Source: SIG510 sp045540975 (GTDB lineage: Bacteria; Bacillota; Clostridia; Oscillospirales; JAAYXM01). From it: a stretch of DNA of 28,539 nt. Below, piece after piece: positions 13,310-22,054 of the stretch. Position 1 is the stretch's first letter, and each line of letters begins with the position of its first letter. The notes beneath the pieces are model-generated. The model saw nothing but the letters and a program-made list of their open reading frames with translations. It did not search any database and was not told the origin of the DNA. The stretch spans positions 1 through 28,539 of the forward strand of contig JAZQIE010000135.1 in assembly GCA_045540975.1 (NCBI GenBank). The letters are read 5' to 3'. Made by a program: the position numbers and the translations under genes.

Positions 13310-15298
13310 ATGGACTTGAAACGAAAACGGATTGATTTTGGCGCACACACGAAAAAACTCCTCCAAATCGCCTTGCAGGCGAGTGTGGGCTTTTTGCTCT
13401 CAAGCGGTGTGATGTTTGGGGAATATGCGCCTTTGGGCCTCGGCTTTGTTGCGGCGCAAGGCGGAGGGATTTTCGGATACGCGGGAATTTTCGGCGCGGC
13501 GCTCGGGTATCTGTGTCTGCTGTATCGCGCAAACGGACTCAAATACCTCGCCATCACCGCGCTGATTCTCACCGAGCGTGCGGTGTTTCGGGAAAACGGC
13601 TTCTCCCATCCACTCGTGATGCCGATTGCAGCCGCAGTTGCCACCGCGCTGCTGGGCTTTGTCTTTCTCATCGACGGCGGCGTGCATGCGCTTGAATGCA
13701 TCTTCTTTTTCACCGAAGTGCTTTTGGTCTTCGGGTGCGCCGCGCTCTATTCTCTGGCACGTACCAAGCACTACCGTGCCTTCTCGCCCATTCATAAGCA
13801 GAGTTTTTATTTCTGCATCCTCGCAAGCCTCATCTATCCGCTCACGCGTGTGGAGATTGCCTCCCTCCTTTCGCTTGGGCGTATCCTCTCGCATACCTGC
13901 GTCATGCTGGCAGGATATTTCGGCGGCGCGGAGCTTGGCGTGATTTCGGCGGTGGTGCTTGGAGTGACGTGCGGCAGTATGTACTGCGCGGTCTATGGCG
14001 CCTCCGCGCTTGCGGCATCCCTCTTCAGAAAACGGGGGAGCACCGCGTTTTTGTGCGCCCATCTCACGGCATCCCTCCTCGGAATGCTCCTCACCCAACA
14101 AAACGGCTTGGGAGTGGAAAGCCTTGCCGCATCCCTGCTGTTTGGTGCGGCACGCATCTCCTTTGCACCCGCGCTGCGGCGTGTGTTCTCCTTCCGTACA
14201 CCCCTGAAAACCGCAACGCGTGACACCCTCCGCGGCGCGGCAGGTGCATTCTCTCAGTTGGGGAATATGCTCGCGCGGATTTCGTCAAAGCCGCAGACCG
14301 AGGACATCGCGTCGGTCTTCTCACGACCTGCGCGCAACGTGTGTCAAACCTGCTCGCGCGCGGAAACCTGCTGGAAAACCGAAGCGGCAGAGACCCGACG
14401 CGCACTCTCTCGGGTGACGGGTGCGATGGTCAAAAACCATGCCCTCAAAGCGAGCGATTTGCCGCTTGAATTCAGTACCCGATGCCTGCATCTGGGCGAC
14501 TTTTTGGCAGAGGTCAATCGGGAGCTTCCCGCCTTCTTCTGCCGTATGGAATATAAGCACCGCCTGAAGGAATGTCGAAATCGGCTTTGCGGACAGTACC
14601 GCGATGTGTCAAAGGTCTTGGAGCATCTCGCGGAGCACGAGGAGTCTGTGCATCCGCAAGCCTACCACGCCTCCCTCGGTGTCGCCAAAAAGCGCAAATC
14701 GGGGAATACGGTCTGCGGTGACACGGTGGGGCATTGCCGTACCCCGAGCGGTGCGGTGTGCATCCTGCTCGCAGACGGCATGGGCACGGGTGACGGTGCG
14801 GCGCGTGAAAGCCGTCTTGCGGTGGACCTGCTCATCCGATTTTTGGAGTGCGGGGTGGACCCGCAAAGCGCACTCGCCGTGGTTTCGGGCGCGCTCACGG
14901 TCAAGTGCGAGGAGACCCATGCCTTCACCACGTTAGACCTCTTGTACTTAAACCTCACAGACGGCGAATGCGCGCTCTACCGCTTTGGGAGTGCGCCCGC
15001 ATACTTCTGCACAGACGGGCATACCGAATGTGTCACCTGCACCTCCATGCCGCTCGGACTTTCCTGCGAGGATGCTCCGAGTGTGGAATGTGTGACACGG
15101 AGGTTGCGCACGGGCGAGGAGATTATCCTGATGAGTGACGGGGTGTCCGACGAGGTGAAGCCCGCCTGGCTCATGCAGACCTTGGAGGTGCGCGAAACCC
15201 TCACACCGCAAGCGCTCGCAAAGGAAATCCTGAGCCGCGCGGAAGGGGAGGAGTCGGATGACCGCACCGTGCTGGTACTGCGCATCTGTGAAGCGTAA
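13310..15298 (+). CDS. spoIIE: Stage II sporulation protein E (PP2C phosphatase)
   Basis: SpoIIE is the membrane phosphatase that dephosphorylates SpoIIAA and so activates sigma-F in the forespore. The 662-residue protein has a hydrophobic N-terminal region (about 20-290) with many membrane segments, a short cytoplasmic linker including CQTCSRAETCW (345-355), and a C-terminal PP2C domain from about 455: GDTVG (470-474), LADGMGTG (487-494), TLDLL (541-545), LMSDGVSDE (607-615) and DDRT (650-653). These are the expected metal-binding aspartates. The linker is shorter than in B. subtilis SpoIIE (827 aa overall), the part that contacts FtsZ there. AAGGAGG lies nine bases before the ATG. It is followed by a small membrane protein gene. 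Confidence 0.95.
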   Translation: MDLKRKRIDFGAHTKKLLQIALQASVGFLLSSGVMFGEYAPLGLGFVAAQGGGIFGYAGIFGAALGYLCLLYRANGLKYLAITALILTERAVFRENGFSHPLVMPIAAAVATALLGFVFLIDGGVHALECIFFFTEVLLVFGCAALYSLARTKHYRAFSPIHKQSFYFCILASLIYPLTRVEIASLLSLGRILSHTCVMLAGYFGGAELGVISAVVLGVTCGSMYCAVYGASALAASLFRKRGSTAFLCAHLTASLLGMLLTQQNGLGVESLAASLLFGAARISFAPALRRVFSFRTPLKTATRDTLRGAAGAFSQLGNMLARISSKPQTEDIASVFSRPARNVCQTCSRAETCWKTEAAETRRALSRVTGAMVKNHALKASDLPLEFSTRCLHLGDFLAEVNRELPAFFCRMEYKHRLKECRNRLCGQYRDVSKVLEHLAEHEESVHPQAYHASLGVAKKRKSGNTVCGDTVGHCRTPSGAVCILLADGMGTGDGAARESRLAVDLLIRFLECGVDPQSALAVVSGALTVKCEETHAFTTLDLLYLNLTDGECALYRFGSAPAYFCTDGHTECVTCTSMPLGLSCEDAPSVECVTRRLRTGEEIILMSDGVSDEVKPAWLMQTLEVRETLTPQALAKEILSRAEGEESDDRTVLVLRICEA

Positions 15299-15313
15299 CA
15301 AAGGAGGGTCGGT

Positions 15314-15571
15314 ATGGTAAAAGGCGTGTCCCGACAGGTTGTGGTGGTAAAGCCGCAAAACACATTGTTTGAAGAAGCAATTTTCATCTTAAAGGAGGGG
15401 GTAGAGCGTGTGGACGAGGGGGAATTGCTCCGCGAGGCGGTCACAGCGGCGGAGGAGTACGTTTCTCAAAACTGCGAACAAAAACCGCGCGCGCTCCCGC
15501 CCGTGCTCTTCTCGGTCCTCGGCGCACTCATCACCGCCGCGGCTTGGTTGTTAAGCGGTATCCTCCGATAA
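15314..15571 (+). CDS. Small C-terminally anchored membrane protein
   Basis: The 85-residue protein starts MVKGVSRQVVVVK, has a helical middle (FEEAIFILKEGVERVDEGELLREAV) and ends with one hydrophobic segment at about 63-82 followed by a single arginine, so it should be tail-anchored with its N-terminus in the cytoplasm. AAGGAGG lies upstream of the ATG. It begins 15 bases after spoIIE on the same strand and is followed by a terminator, so the two probably share a transcript. The KGVSRQVVVVK start recalls a conserved clostridial hypothetical family that I cannot name. Function unknown; the position suggests a link to sporulation. Confidence 0.82.
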   Translation: MVKGVSRQVVVVKPQNTLFEEAIFILKEGVERVDEGELLREAVTAAEEYVSQNCEQKPRALPPVLFSVLGALITAAAWLLSGILR

Positions 15572-15609
15572 AAAAAGAGTCTTAATCCTCGGATTAAGAC
15601 TCCTTTTTT
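15571..15609. terminator. Bidirectional terminator between two convergent genes
   Basis: A perfect 12-bp stem (15577-15588 with 15591-15602) with a 2-nt loop has six A before it and a T-run after it (15604-15609). The stop codon of the minus-strand gene (15594-15596) lies within the stem. Confidence 0.92.
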
Positions 15610-16742
15610 GTTTGGAATAGAATCGGGTCATACACCCCGTCAGGGGATTCGAAGCAGTAGCCCACCCCGAAGGTCTGCGCCTCGGTTTTCATGGCAAAGC
15701 TTTCGTTTGCGGTGCGCTCGGAAAGGGGGAAGAGCGGCACCAAACGGTAGGGAAGTGTCCCTTCACCGAGGAGCGCGGAAAATTCAATGATGGGCGCGGT
15801 GTCAATCACCGCTTCGGTGACCTCGTCATTTTGAATCGGGAGATAGATGCGGTAGAAGGTGTTTGCAAAGGCTTGCATGGACTGACCGTTTGCCGCATCA
15901 AACCGCGCGGAAAGGGAGAGGTCGGGGCGCTCATCGTGGAATCCGCCCAAACGGAACAAAAATTCCTCGATTCGTGCCTGCGGCTCTGCCGCGCTGTCAA
16001 ACACAACGCGCTCCGCACCCGCATCGTGCGGGAAGGAGAGGTTGGTGAGCAAAAGCTCGTGGAAGCCAAGCGTATATACCTCCCCGAGCAGGGAGATGAG
16101 ATACACCTGCGCATCCTCGGAGTACGGATTGAGCCAGGTATAGCGCATGGAATCCTCCCAAAGCGCGTTGTCCGCGGTCTTGCAGCCCGTCGAATCGTTT
16201 GCGCGCGGGAGCGCATTGTCGCGGAAGCAGGAGAATGACGCGACCACCGCGTACCCCGCGCCGTTTAACTTCGCCTTGAGATTCATGAGCGGGTCGTTGG
16301 ACTCGGCGCTCATCGCGTGTTCAACCTGCGAGACAAACGCGAGCGCACCGCTCGGCGCCTTCACCTCGATGATGACGGTGTTGACATCCGTGCCGCGCAG
16401 AGCGGAGAGGAAGGAATCCACCGCCGCGGGGTCAAACATCATGTGGTACGGCAGAGTGACCGCACGTTCAATACGCTCCTGATAGGTGGTGCCCTCCGCG
16501 GGACGGACGACCTCCTCGGTGTCGGGCGGTGCCTCCACCTGCGAGGGGTCGTGAAACGGTGCATTCTCAAGCGGAATGTAATGCTCGGTAAACGGGATGC
16601 GAAGCACCTTGATGTTGTGCTCATTGATGGAGATATGCGGCAAAAGCACCGCAAGGGTGATTCCCGCCAAAACGCACAAAACAGCAAGTGTGATGCTGAC
16701 ATAGCGTATGATATGGTTTCCGCTGCGGTATCCGCGTTTCAT
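15594..16742 (-). CDS. Membrane-anchored glycoside hydrolase-like protein (DUF4015 type)
   Basis: The 382-residue protein has one N-terminal membrane anchor (about residues 10-35) behind a basic start (MKRGYRSGNH), a Pro/Glu-rich linker, and an extracellular TIM-barrel-like domain. TDVNTVIIEVKAPSGALAFVS followed by an NGAGYAVVASFSCFRDN strand resembles the DUF4015 putative glycosyl hydrolase family. I see no certain catalytic acid pair. The ATG at 16742 is chosen because AGAGGG lies eight bases upstream; a GTG three codons earlier overlaps that site. It starts 56 bases after rnfB on the same strand with no clear promoter or terminator between, so readthrough from the rnf operon is possible. 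Confidence 0.75.
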   Translation of the reverse strand: MKRGYRSGNHIIRYVSITLAVLCVLAGITLAVLLPHISINEHNIKVLRIPFTEHYIPLENAPFHDPSQVEAPPDTEEVVRPAEGTTYQERIERAVTLPYHMMFDPAAVDSFLSALRGTDVNTVIIEVKAPSGALAFVSQVEHAMSAESNDPLMNLKAKLNGAGYAVVASFSCFRDNALPRANDSTGCKTADNALWEDSMRYTWLNPYSEDAQVYLISLLGEVYTLGFHELLLTNLSFPHDAGAERVVFDSAAEPQARIEEFLFRLGGFHDERPDLSLSARFDAANGQSMQAFANTFYRIYLPIQNDEVTEAVIDTAPIIEFSALLGEGTLPYRLVPLFPLSERTANESFAMKTEAQTFGVGYCFESPDGVYDPILFQTKKES

Positions 16743-16798
16743 TTCATACACCCTCTTTCATCAAACTTGCTGTTTAGAATTCCCGATTTGGGGAGTGT

Positions 16799-17680
16799 TT
16801 ATTCGGCGTCTTTCTCTTTCTTTTCAGCCGCCGATTTTTTTGCTTCGCGTTCGCGGAGCAGGTCTGCATCTTCCGCTTCGTTGAGCAGGTCCGCATCCGA
16901 AATCAGATGGCGCGGGCACGCCTGCACACAATTTCCGCAGCTGGTGCATTTGTCATGGTCGATGGTTGCGAGGTTGTCGACCACATGAATCGCATCGTAC
17001 TGGCAAGCCTTTTCGCAAAGCTTACAGCCGATACAACCGATTTCACAAATCTTGCGAAGCTCTGCGCCGCGCTCATGGCTGGAGCAGAGGACGTTGACGT
17101 CTGCGGTATACGGCACCGAAACAATGATGTGTCTCGGGCAAGCCTCGAGGCAGCGCAGACAGCCGGTGCATTTTTCGTGGTCCACCTTTGCAACCCCGTC
17201 CACCACATGAATCGCATCAAAGAGACACGCACTCACGCAGCTTCCGAAACCGAGGCAGCCGTACTGGCAGGAGAGCGGACTTCCGGCGAGTGCATTCGCG
17301 CTGACACAGTCGGTCGCACCCGCGTATTCGTATTTCTTCTTGGCGTGGTTTCCGCCGTTGCAGCGGACCAGTGCGGTGATGCGGGTGTTCTTTCCCGGCT
17401 TAACGCCCAGAATTTCCGCAATCTTTGCGGTGAGTGTCTCACCGCCGACCGGACAAGCACCCGGCTTTGCGGTACCCTCGACCAGCTTTTCCGCATATGC
17501 GGAGCAACCCGAGTATCCGCAGCCGCCGCAGTTTGCGCCGGGCAGGTTTTCCAAAATTTCATCGTAACGCTCGTCTTTTTCCACAGCGAAGACCTTACTT
17601 GCAACCGCAAGCACAGCCCCGAAGAAGACACCCAAAAGGCCGAGGATCAAAACCGCGTAAAGAATATTCATCCAACTCAT
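16799..17680 (-). CDS. rnfB: Rnf complex subunit B (iron-sulfur protein)
   Basis: RnfB is the ferredoxin-facing subunit of the Rnf complex, which passes electrons from reduced ferredoxin to NAD+ and pumps Na+ or H+. The 293-residue protein has an N-terminal membrane helix (about 5-28), a CGGCGYSGCSAYAEKLV cluster motif (51-67), a CQYGCLGFGSCVSAC segment, and ferredoxin-like motifs CTGCLRCLEACP, CIGCKLCEKAC and CTSCGNCVQACP. The C-terminal tail is acidic and lysine-rich. This is the last gene of the rnfCDGEAB order. GGAGG precedes the ATG, 12 bases after rnfA. Confidence 0.96.
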   Translation of the reverse strand: MSWMNILYAVLILGLLGVFFGAVLAVASKVFAVEKDERYDEILENLPGANCGGCGYSGCSAYAEKLVEGTAKPGACPVGGETLTAKIAEILGVKPGKNTRITALVRCNGGNHAKKKYEYAGATDCVSANALAGSPLSCQYGCLGFGSCVSACLFDAIHVVDGVAKVDHEKCTGCLRCLEACPRHIIVSVPYTADVNVLCSSHERGAELRKICEIGCIGCKLCEKACQYDAIHVVDNLATIDHDKCTSCGNCVQACPRHLISDADLLNEAEDADLLREREAKKSAAEKKEKDAE

Positions 17681-17692
17681 AGTGATCCTCCC

Positions 17693-18283
17693 TTAAAAAA
17701 TCTTCATGCCCTGGAAGCCCATGAATGCCATAGCCAGCAGGGAAGCGGAAACGAGTGCGATCGGGAAGCCTTCAAAGCACTTGGGATAATCCGCAAACTC
17801 GAGACGTTCACGAATCGAGGAGAAGAGGACGATTGCCAAGGTGAAGCCCACCGCGGCGGATGCGCCGTAAACGATGGATGCGATGAAGGAATCCGCATAA
17901 TTCTGCGCGTTTAAGAGCGCAACGCCCAAAACCGCACAGTTGGTGGTAATCAGCGGCAGGTAAATGCCGAGGGACTTGTGCAGAGAGGGCAGAGCCTTCT
18001 GCATGAAGAGTTCCACGAACTGAACGAGTGCCGCAATCACCAGAATGAATGCAACCGTCTGCATATACTCGAGGTGAAGCGGACGGAGCAAGAACTTATC
18101 CGCCGCAAAGGTGAATGCGCTTGCCACGGTCATAACGAAGATAACCGCAACGCCCATACCAGCGGCGGTCTCGGTTTTCTTGGAAACACCGAGGAACGGG
18201 CAGATGCCGAGGAACTTCACCAAAACAAAGTTCTCAATCAGAATCGCACTGAGAGCGAGACCGAAAATTTCTGTAAAACTCAT
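17693..18283 (-). CDS. rnfA: Rnf complex subunit A (membrane)
   Basis: RnfA is one of two homologous six-helix membrane subunits thought to form the ion path of the complex. The 196-residue protein has the typical start (FGLALSAILIENFVLVKFLGICPFLG), the conserved LITTNCAVLGVALL segment with its cluster-binding cysteine, and SIRERLE near the C-terminus. Its start overlaps the stop of rnfE by four bases (ATGA), indicating translational coupling. Confidence 0.96.
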   Translation of the reverse strand: MSFTEIFGLALSAILIENFVLVKFLGICPFLGVSKKTETAAGMGVAVIFVMTVASAFTFAADKFLLRPLHLEYMQTVAFILVIAALVQFVELFMQKALPSLHKSLGIYLPLITTNCAVLGVALLNAQNYADSFIASIVYGASAAVGFTLAIVLFSSIRERLEFADYPKCFEGFPIALVSASLLAMAFMGFQGMKIF

Positions 18284-18942
18284 ACTTCTGCCTCCTTCTG
18301 TGCGTTCTTGTTCTGCAAATATGCTTTGAGCTTGGTGTACGGGGTAAAGCCGTCAGCACGGAGCTTCTGAATCGCCGCGATGACAAGACCCAAGGTGAGG
18401 AAGCCGCCGACCGGGAGCACCATCAGGGTTGCCGCCGGGAAGTTCTCACCGAAGAGATGGAAGCCGAGGAAGGTGCCGTTGCCCAAAACTTCACGGATGG
18501 CAGACATGATAAAGAGCGCACCGGTGAAGCCGAGACCCATGCCCAGACCGTCGAGCGCGGATGCAAGCACCCCGTTTTTGGAAGCGAATGCCTCCGCACG
18601 CGCGAGGATGATGCAGTTGACCGTGATGAGCGGAATGAACAGACCGAGCGATGCGTAAAGCTCGGGCAAAAACGCATGGATAATCATTTCCACCGCGGTA
18701 ACAAAGCCCGCAATGACCACGATGTACGCCGCAATACGAATCTCATTCGGAATCAACTTACGAAGCAGAGAGATTACCATATTGGAGCAAATGAGAACCG
18801 CGGTTGCGGAAAGGCCCATGCCGACGCCGTTGGAGACCGAGGTCGAGGTCGCGAGCAGGGGGCACATTCCGAGGAGCAGGACAAACGACGGGTTATGTGT
18901 CAAAAGTCCGTCGAAAAACGGTTTGAGTACATTCTTTTTCAC
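18280..18942 (-). CDS. rnfE: Rnf complex subunit E (membrane)
   Basis: RnfE is the second six-helix membrane subunit, homologous to RnfA. The 220-residue protein shows LTHNPSFVLLLGMCPLLATS near the N-terminus, FIPLITVNCIILARAEAFA in the middle and a REVLGNGTFLG segment. The start codon is GTG (18940-18942), overlapping the rnfG stop as GTGA, with AGGGAGG upstream. The C-terminal tail is hydrophilic and lysine-rich. Confidence 0.96.
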   Translation of the reverse strand: MKKNVLKPFFDGLLTHNPSFVLLLGMCPLLATSTSVSNGVGMGLSATAVLICSNMVISLLRKLIPNEIRIAAYIVVIAGFVTAVEMIIHAFLPELYASLGLFIPLITVNCIILARAEAFASKNGVLASALDGLGMGLGFTGALFIMSAIREVLGNGTFLGFHLFGENFPAATLMVLPVGGFLTLGLVIAAIQKLRADGFTPYTKLKAYLQNKNAQKEAEV

Positions 18943-19529
18943 TTGACCGCGCCTCCCTTCAGAGTTTGTGCAACCTCAAGTGCGGTGTTGACACCGCTTG
19001 TGACCGCCTTGGAAGAGACGGTTGCACCGGTGATTGCGGAGATTTCGTTTTCACCGATGGTGGTTTTGGTGGATGCGGTGACCTCAGAGGTGTGACCGCT
19101 GTACTGGGAAAGGAATTTCTCGTCATTGGTCTTGGTACCGATGCCCGAGGTTTCCGCCATATTGACGATTGCAACCTTGGTGACCGCACCGTTGTTGTCA
19201 ATGCCGACAATCATGGAAATCGGACCGCCGAAGCCGTTGGGCGCGACCTCGATGCAGTAGCCGAGGACTTCGTCGCCGTTTTTGGCAACGTACGCGCCGG
19301 TCACGGTCTTATCCTCCGCAAATGCGGAGATGTCGGTATCCTCATACACCTCAGCGACCAGGACCGCGTTGAGCGCGTCTTTCACCTTCTGCGCATTCTG
19401 TTCCGCAATGGTGTCGCGGGTCACTTCGTTGATGAGTGCGAGCAGACCGCCCGTGATAATCGAAATCGCGGCGAGGATGAGAACCAATTTGGCAAGCGGC
19501 CAAATCGAGGTTTTCTTTGTGTTGTCCAT
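18939..19529 (-). CDS. rnfG: Rnf complex subunit G (FMN-binding)
   Basis: RnfG carries a covalently bound FMN on the outside of the membrane. The 196-residue protein has one N-terminal membrane helix (about 10-33) and an FMN-binding domain with the attachment motif at AITGATVSSKAV, where a threonine of the S/T-G-A-T-x-S/T motif takes the flavin phosphate. The ATG at 19529 follows GGAGGAG encoded by the end of rnfD, one base after the rnfD stop. A longer frame from 19559 lies wholly inside rnfD and is rejected. Confidence 0.96.
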   Translation of the reverse strand: MDNTKKTSIWPLAKLVLILAAISIITGGLLALINEVTRDTIAEQNAQKVKDALNAVLVAEVYEDTDISAFAEDKTVTGAYVAKNGDEVLGYCIEVAPNGFGGPISMIVGIDNNGAVTKVAIVNMAETSGIGTKTNDEKFLSQYSGHTSEVTASTKTTIGENEISAITGATVSSKAVTSGVNTALEVAQTLKGGAVK

Positions 19530-19530
19530 C

Positions 19531-20559
19531 TTACTTCTCCTCCTTCGCTTTTTTTGCAAAACGCTTCACACCGAAGCGGCGCGGACGGAAGTTCTTGTCG
19601 AGGAGCCAGACCAAGGTGTTCATAATCAAAATGGAGTAGCTCACGCCTTCCGCATAAGAGCCGAAGTAACGGATGAGCACAGTAATCGCGCCACAGCCGA
19701 TACCGAAGATAATCTTACCCATCGGGGTGACAGGGGAGGTGGCATAGTCGGTCGCCATAAAGACCGCACCGAGCATGAGACCGCCCGAGAAGAGGTGGTA
19801 TGCCATCCAGGTCAGATTGTCAATCCCGTGCATCGGGAAGAGGAAGGTGAGGAGGGCAACCGTTCCGATATAAGCGAGGGGAACGTGCGGACGGATGACC
19901 TTGCGGACGATGAGATACACCGCCGCCGCCAGAATCACAACCGCGGAGACCTCACCGATACAGCCTGCGGTGTTGCCGATAAACGCATCGCGCAGGGTGA
20001 CCGAGAACTCACCCGCAGCGGGCAGAACTCCTGCTTTGAGCTTCGCAAGCGGAGTTGCGGTCACGATGACATCGGGGGATACGGTGACATTCCCAAAGAG
20101 CGGGAGTGCCTTAGCCGCAAGGGGCTTGACCCAAACCGTGATGAGTGCGGGCCAGGAAATCAAAAATGCGCGCGCGGCGAGTGCGGGGTTCATGAAGTTC
20201 TTCCCCAAACCGCCGTACAGCTGCTTTACAATCACGATTGCAAAGAACGAGCCGATGACTAAAATCCACATCGGGGTGGAAACCGGCAGGTTGAATGCGA
20301 GGAGCATACCCGTGACCACCGCGGAAAGGTCCCCGATGGTGGTGGATTTCTTGGTAAAGCGGCGGTACAGCCACTCAAATGCCACACACGAGCAAACGCT
20401 CACCAAAGTCATGGTAAATGCGCGCCAGCCGAAGAAGTAGACCGCCATCACAAGCGGGAAGCACAGCGCGATGATGACATCCAGCATAATCGAGCGAGTG
20501 CCGTCTTCGGTCTTCACGTGCGGAGAGGGAGCGACTCTGAGTAGATTTTTCAGTTCCAT
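19531..20559 (-). CDS. rnfD: Rnf complex subunit D (membrane, FMN-binding)
   Basis: RnfD is a polytopic membrane subunit with a covalent FMN. The 342-residue protein starts ELKNLLRVAPSPHVK, the usual N-terminus of the family, has about nine or ten hydrophobic segments, and carries the flavin-attachment type motif FMATDYATSP near the C-terminus. The ATG at 20559 is preferred because GGAG lies seven bases upstream; an ATG at 20565 that overlaps the rnfC stop is too close to that site. Confidence 0.96.
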   Translation of the reverse strand: MELKNLLRVAPSPHVKTEDGTRSIMLDVIIALCFPLVMAVYFFGWRAFTMTLVSVCSCVAFEWLYRRFTKKSTTIGDLSAVVTGMLLAFNLPVSTPMWILVIGSFFAIVIVKQLYGGLGKNFMNPALAARAFLISWPALITVWVKPLAAKALPLFGNVTVSPDVIVTATPLAKLKAGVLPAAGEFSVTLRDAFIGNTAGCIGEVSAVVILAAAVYLIVRKVIRPHVPLAYIGTVALLTFLFPMHGIDNLTWMAYHLFSGGLMLGAVFMATDYATSPVTPMGKIIFGIGCGAITVLIRYFGSYAEGVSYSILIMNTLVWLLDKNFRPRRFGVKRFAKKAKEEK

Positions 20560-20561
20560 GC

Positions 20562-21878
20562 TCATTCTCCTTTCTTCTTGCGCGCGATGAGTTCGCGCTT
20601 TGCGGTCTTGAAGGTCTGGGTCAGATGGAGTCTGCCCGGGCAGCCGTACGAGCAAGCGCCGCATTCGATGCAATCGGTGAGATGGAGTTTATCCAACTCA
20701 TCGTAACGGTTTGCCTTCGCGTAGGAATACAGATAATTCGGAAGCAGATTCATCGGGCAAGCGCCGACACATTTGCCGCAGCGGATACAAATCTGTTCTT
20801 CGTCGAATTTGTTTTCATTCTTGCAGAGTGCCAACACCGCGTTGGTACCCTTGATGACAGGGACGTCGATGCTGTGCTGCGCCATACCCATCATCGGGCC
20901 GCCCGCAAGGACGGTGTGCGGCTCTTCCAGCATCCCGCCTGCCGCGTCAAGCAGCGCGGAGAACGGAGTACCGATGCGCACCAAAAGGTTCTTCGGGTTT
21001 GCAACCGCGGAGCCCGAGACCGTGACCACCTTGTGAATGAGCGGCTTTCCGGTTTCCACAAAATCCGCAATCGCAACCGCGGTCGCAATGTTGATGTTCA
21101 CAACACCCACCGCGCTCGGGAGTGCTCCCGGCGGAACTTCGCGGCCGGTGACCGCGTAGATGAGATGCTTTTCCGAGCCCTGCGGATACTTGGTGCGCAG
21201 GACATCCAGCTTGATGTTCGGATACAGCTGCATCAGTTTTCTGAGATGCTCAATCGCATCGCGCTTGTTGGATTCGATCGCAATGTGCGCGCAGTCAAGC
21301 TCCAGCGCCTTGCGGACGATTTCCACACCCGCGAGCAGCTTTTCGCCGCGCTCCAGCATCAGGCGGTAGTCGGATGTGATATACGGCTCACATTCCGCAC
21401 CGTTGATGATGAGGGTGTCCACGTTTCCGATTGCACCCTTGATTTTGATATGTACCGGGAAAGCGGCACCGCCGAGACCGACAAGGCCCGCCTTCAAGCA
21501 CAAATCCGCAAGCTCCTCGCCCGAGATGGTGTGCAGATTGTCGGTCGGGGTAAGTTCAACGAAACTCTCCTCGAAATCGTTTTCGATGACGATGGACATC
21601 ACCTTCGTTCCGTTCGGGTGGTTGCGCGGCTCAATCGCCTTGACCGTGCCCGAAACGGTTGCATGGATCGGCGCGCAAACCGGAGCCTGCGCCTCCGCCA
21701 CGACCTGACCGATTTTCACCGCATCGCCCACCGCGACCACGGGAACGGCAGGTGCGCCGATGTGCATGGAAACGGGGAGAACTACCTCACTCGGAGCGGG
21801 CAGAATCTCAATCGCCTTATCCTTCGACAGTTTTTTCATGTCGTCGGGATGGACGCCGCCTCTGAAATTTCTTGGCAT
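20562..21878 (-). CDS. rnfC: Rnf complex subunit C (NADH-binding)
   Basis: RnfC is the soluble NAD(H)- and FMN-binding subunit. The 438-residue protein has the N-terminal FRGGVHPDD segment, a lipoyl-like barrel, the glycine-rich nucleotide site GLVGLGGAAFPVHIK followed by LIINGAECEPYITSDYRLM, and two 4Fe-4S motifs near the C-terminus (CIRCGKCVGACP and CIECGACSYGCP). The ATG at 21876-21878 follows GAGGTG; an upstream in-frame ATG at 21935 falls in the promoter region and is rejected. It heads the six-gene rnfCDGEAB operon. Confidence 0.97.
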   Translation of the reverse strand: MPRNFRGGVHPDDMKKLSKDKAIEILPAPSEVVLPVSMHIGAPAVPVVAVGDAVKIGQVVAEAQAPVCAPIHATVSGTVKAIEPRNHPNGTKVMSIVIENDFEESFVELTPTDNLHTISGEELADLCLKAGLVGLGGAAFPVHIKIKGAIGNVDTLIINGAECEPYITSDYRLMLERGEKLLAGVEIVRKALELDCAHIAIESNKRDAIEHLRKLMQLYPNIKLDVLRTKYPQGSEKHLIYAVTGREVPPGALPSAVGVVNINIATAVAIADFVETGKPLIHKVVTVSGSAVANPKNLLVRIGTPFSALLDAAGGMLEEPHTVLAGGPMMGMAQHSIDVPVIKGTNAVLALCKNENKFDEEQICIRCGKCVGACPMNLLPNYLYSYAKANRYDELDKLHLTDCIECGACSYGCPGRLHLTQTFKTAKRELIARKKKGE

Positions 21879-21917
21879 ATGTTTCACCTCTTCTATGAAT
21901 TCATGCAAAATTCTCAC

Positions 21918-21946
21918 ATGATACCATTTTACCACAAGAGAGTCAA
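21918..21946 (-). promoter_or_regulatory. Predicted sigma-A promoter of the rnf operon
   Basis: Minus strand: TTGACT (21946-21941), a 17-bp spacer, TATCAT (21923-21918) with an upstream TGG. The leader would be about 32 nt. Between this promoter and the glyS terminator lie about 65 AT-rich bases in which I see no clear operator. Confidence 0.75.
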
Positions 21947-22011
21947 TTTCACAAGAATAGTTAAAAAGTTAACGTAATTTCTCGAAAATTGTGAAAATTT
22001 GGACACAGTAA

Positions 22012-22050
22012 AGTGAAAAAAGAGTGAGAATCCGAAATTCTCACTCTTTT
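22012..22050 (-). terminator. Intrinsic terminator of glyS
   Basis: AGAGTGAGAAT (22021-22031) pairs with ATTCTCACTCT (22037-22047), extended by A/T pairs, with a 5-nt loop. On the minus strand the stem is followed by a run of T. It begins four bases after the glyS stop and separates glyS from the rnf promoter. Confidence 0.92.
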
Positions 22051-22054
22051 GGCA

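Noticed and set aside
16907..20262. Long plus-strand open frames (335, 219 and 326 codons) across rnfB, rnfG and rnfD
   Set aside because: They are shadows of the rnf genes on the minus strand and carry no family signature or ribosome binding site.
20625..21977. A 450-codon open frame antisense to rnfC
   Set aside because: Same cause as above: the opposite strand encodes a complete RnfC with all motifs. The antisense product is rich in Arg and His in a non-protein-like way.
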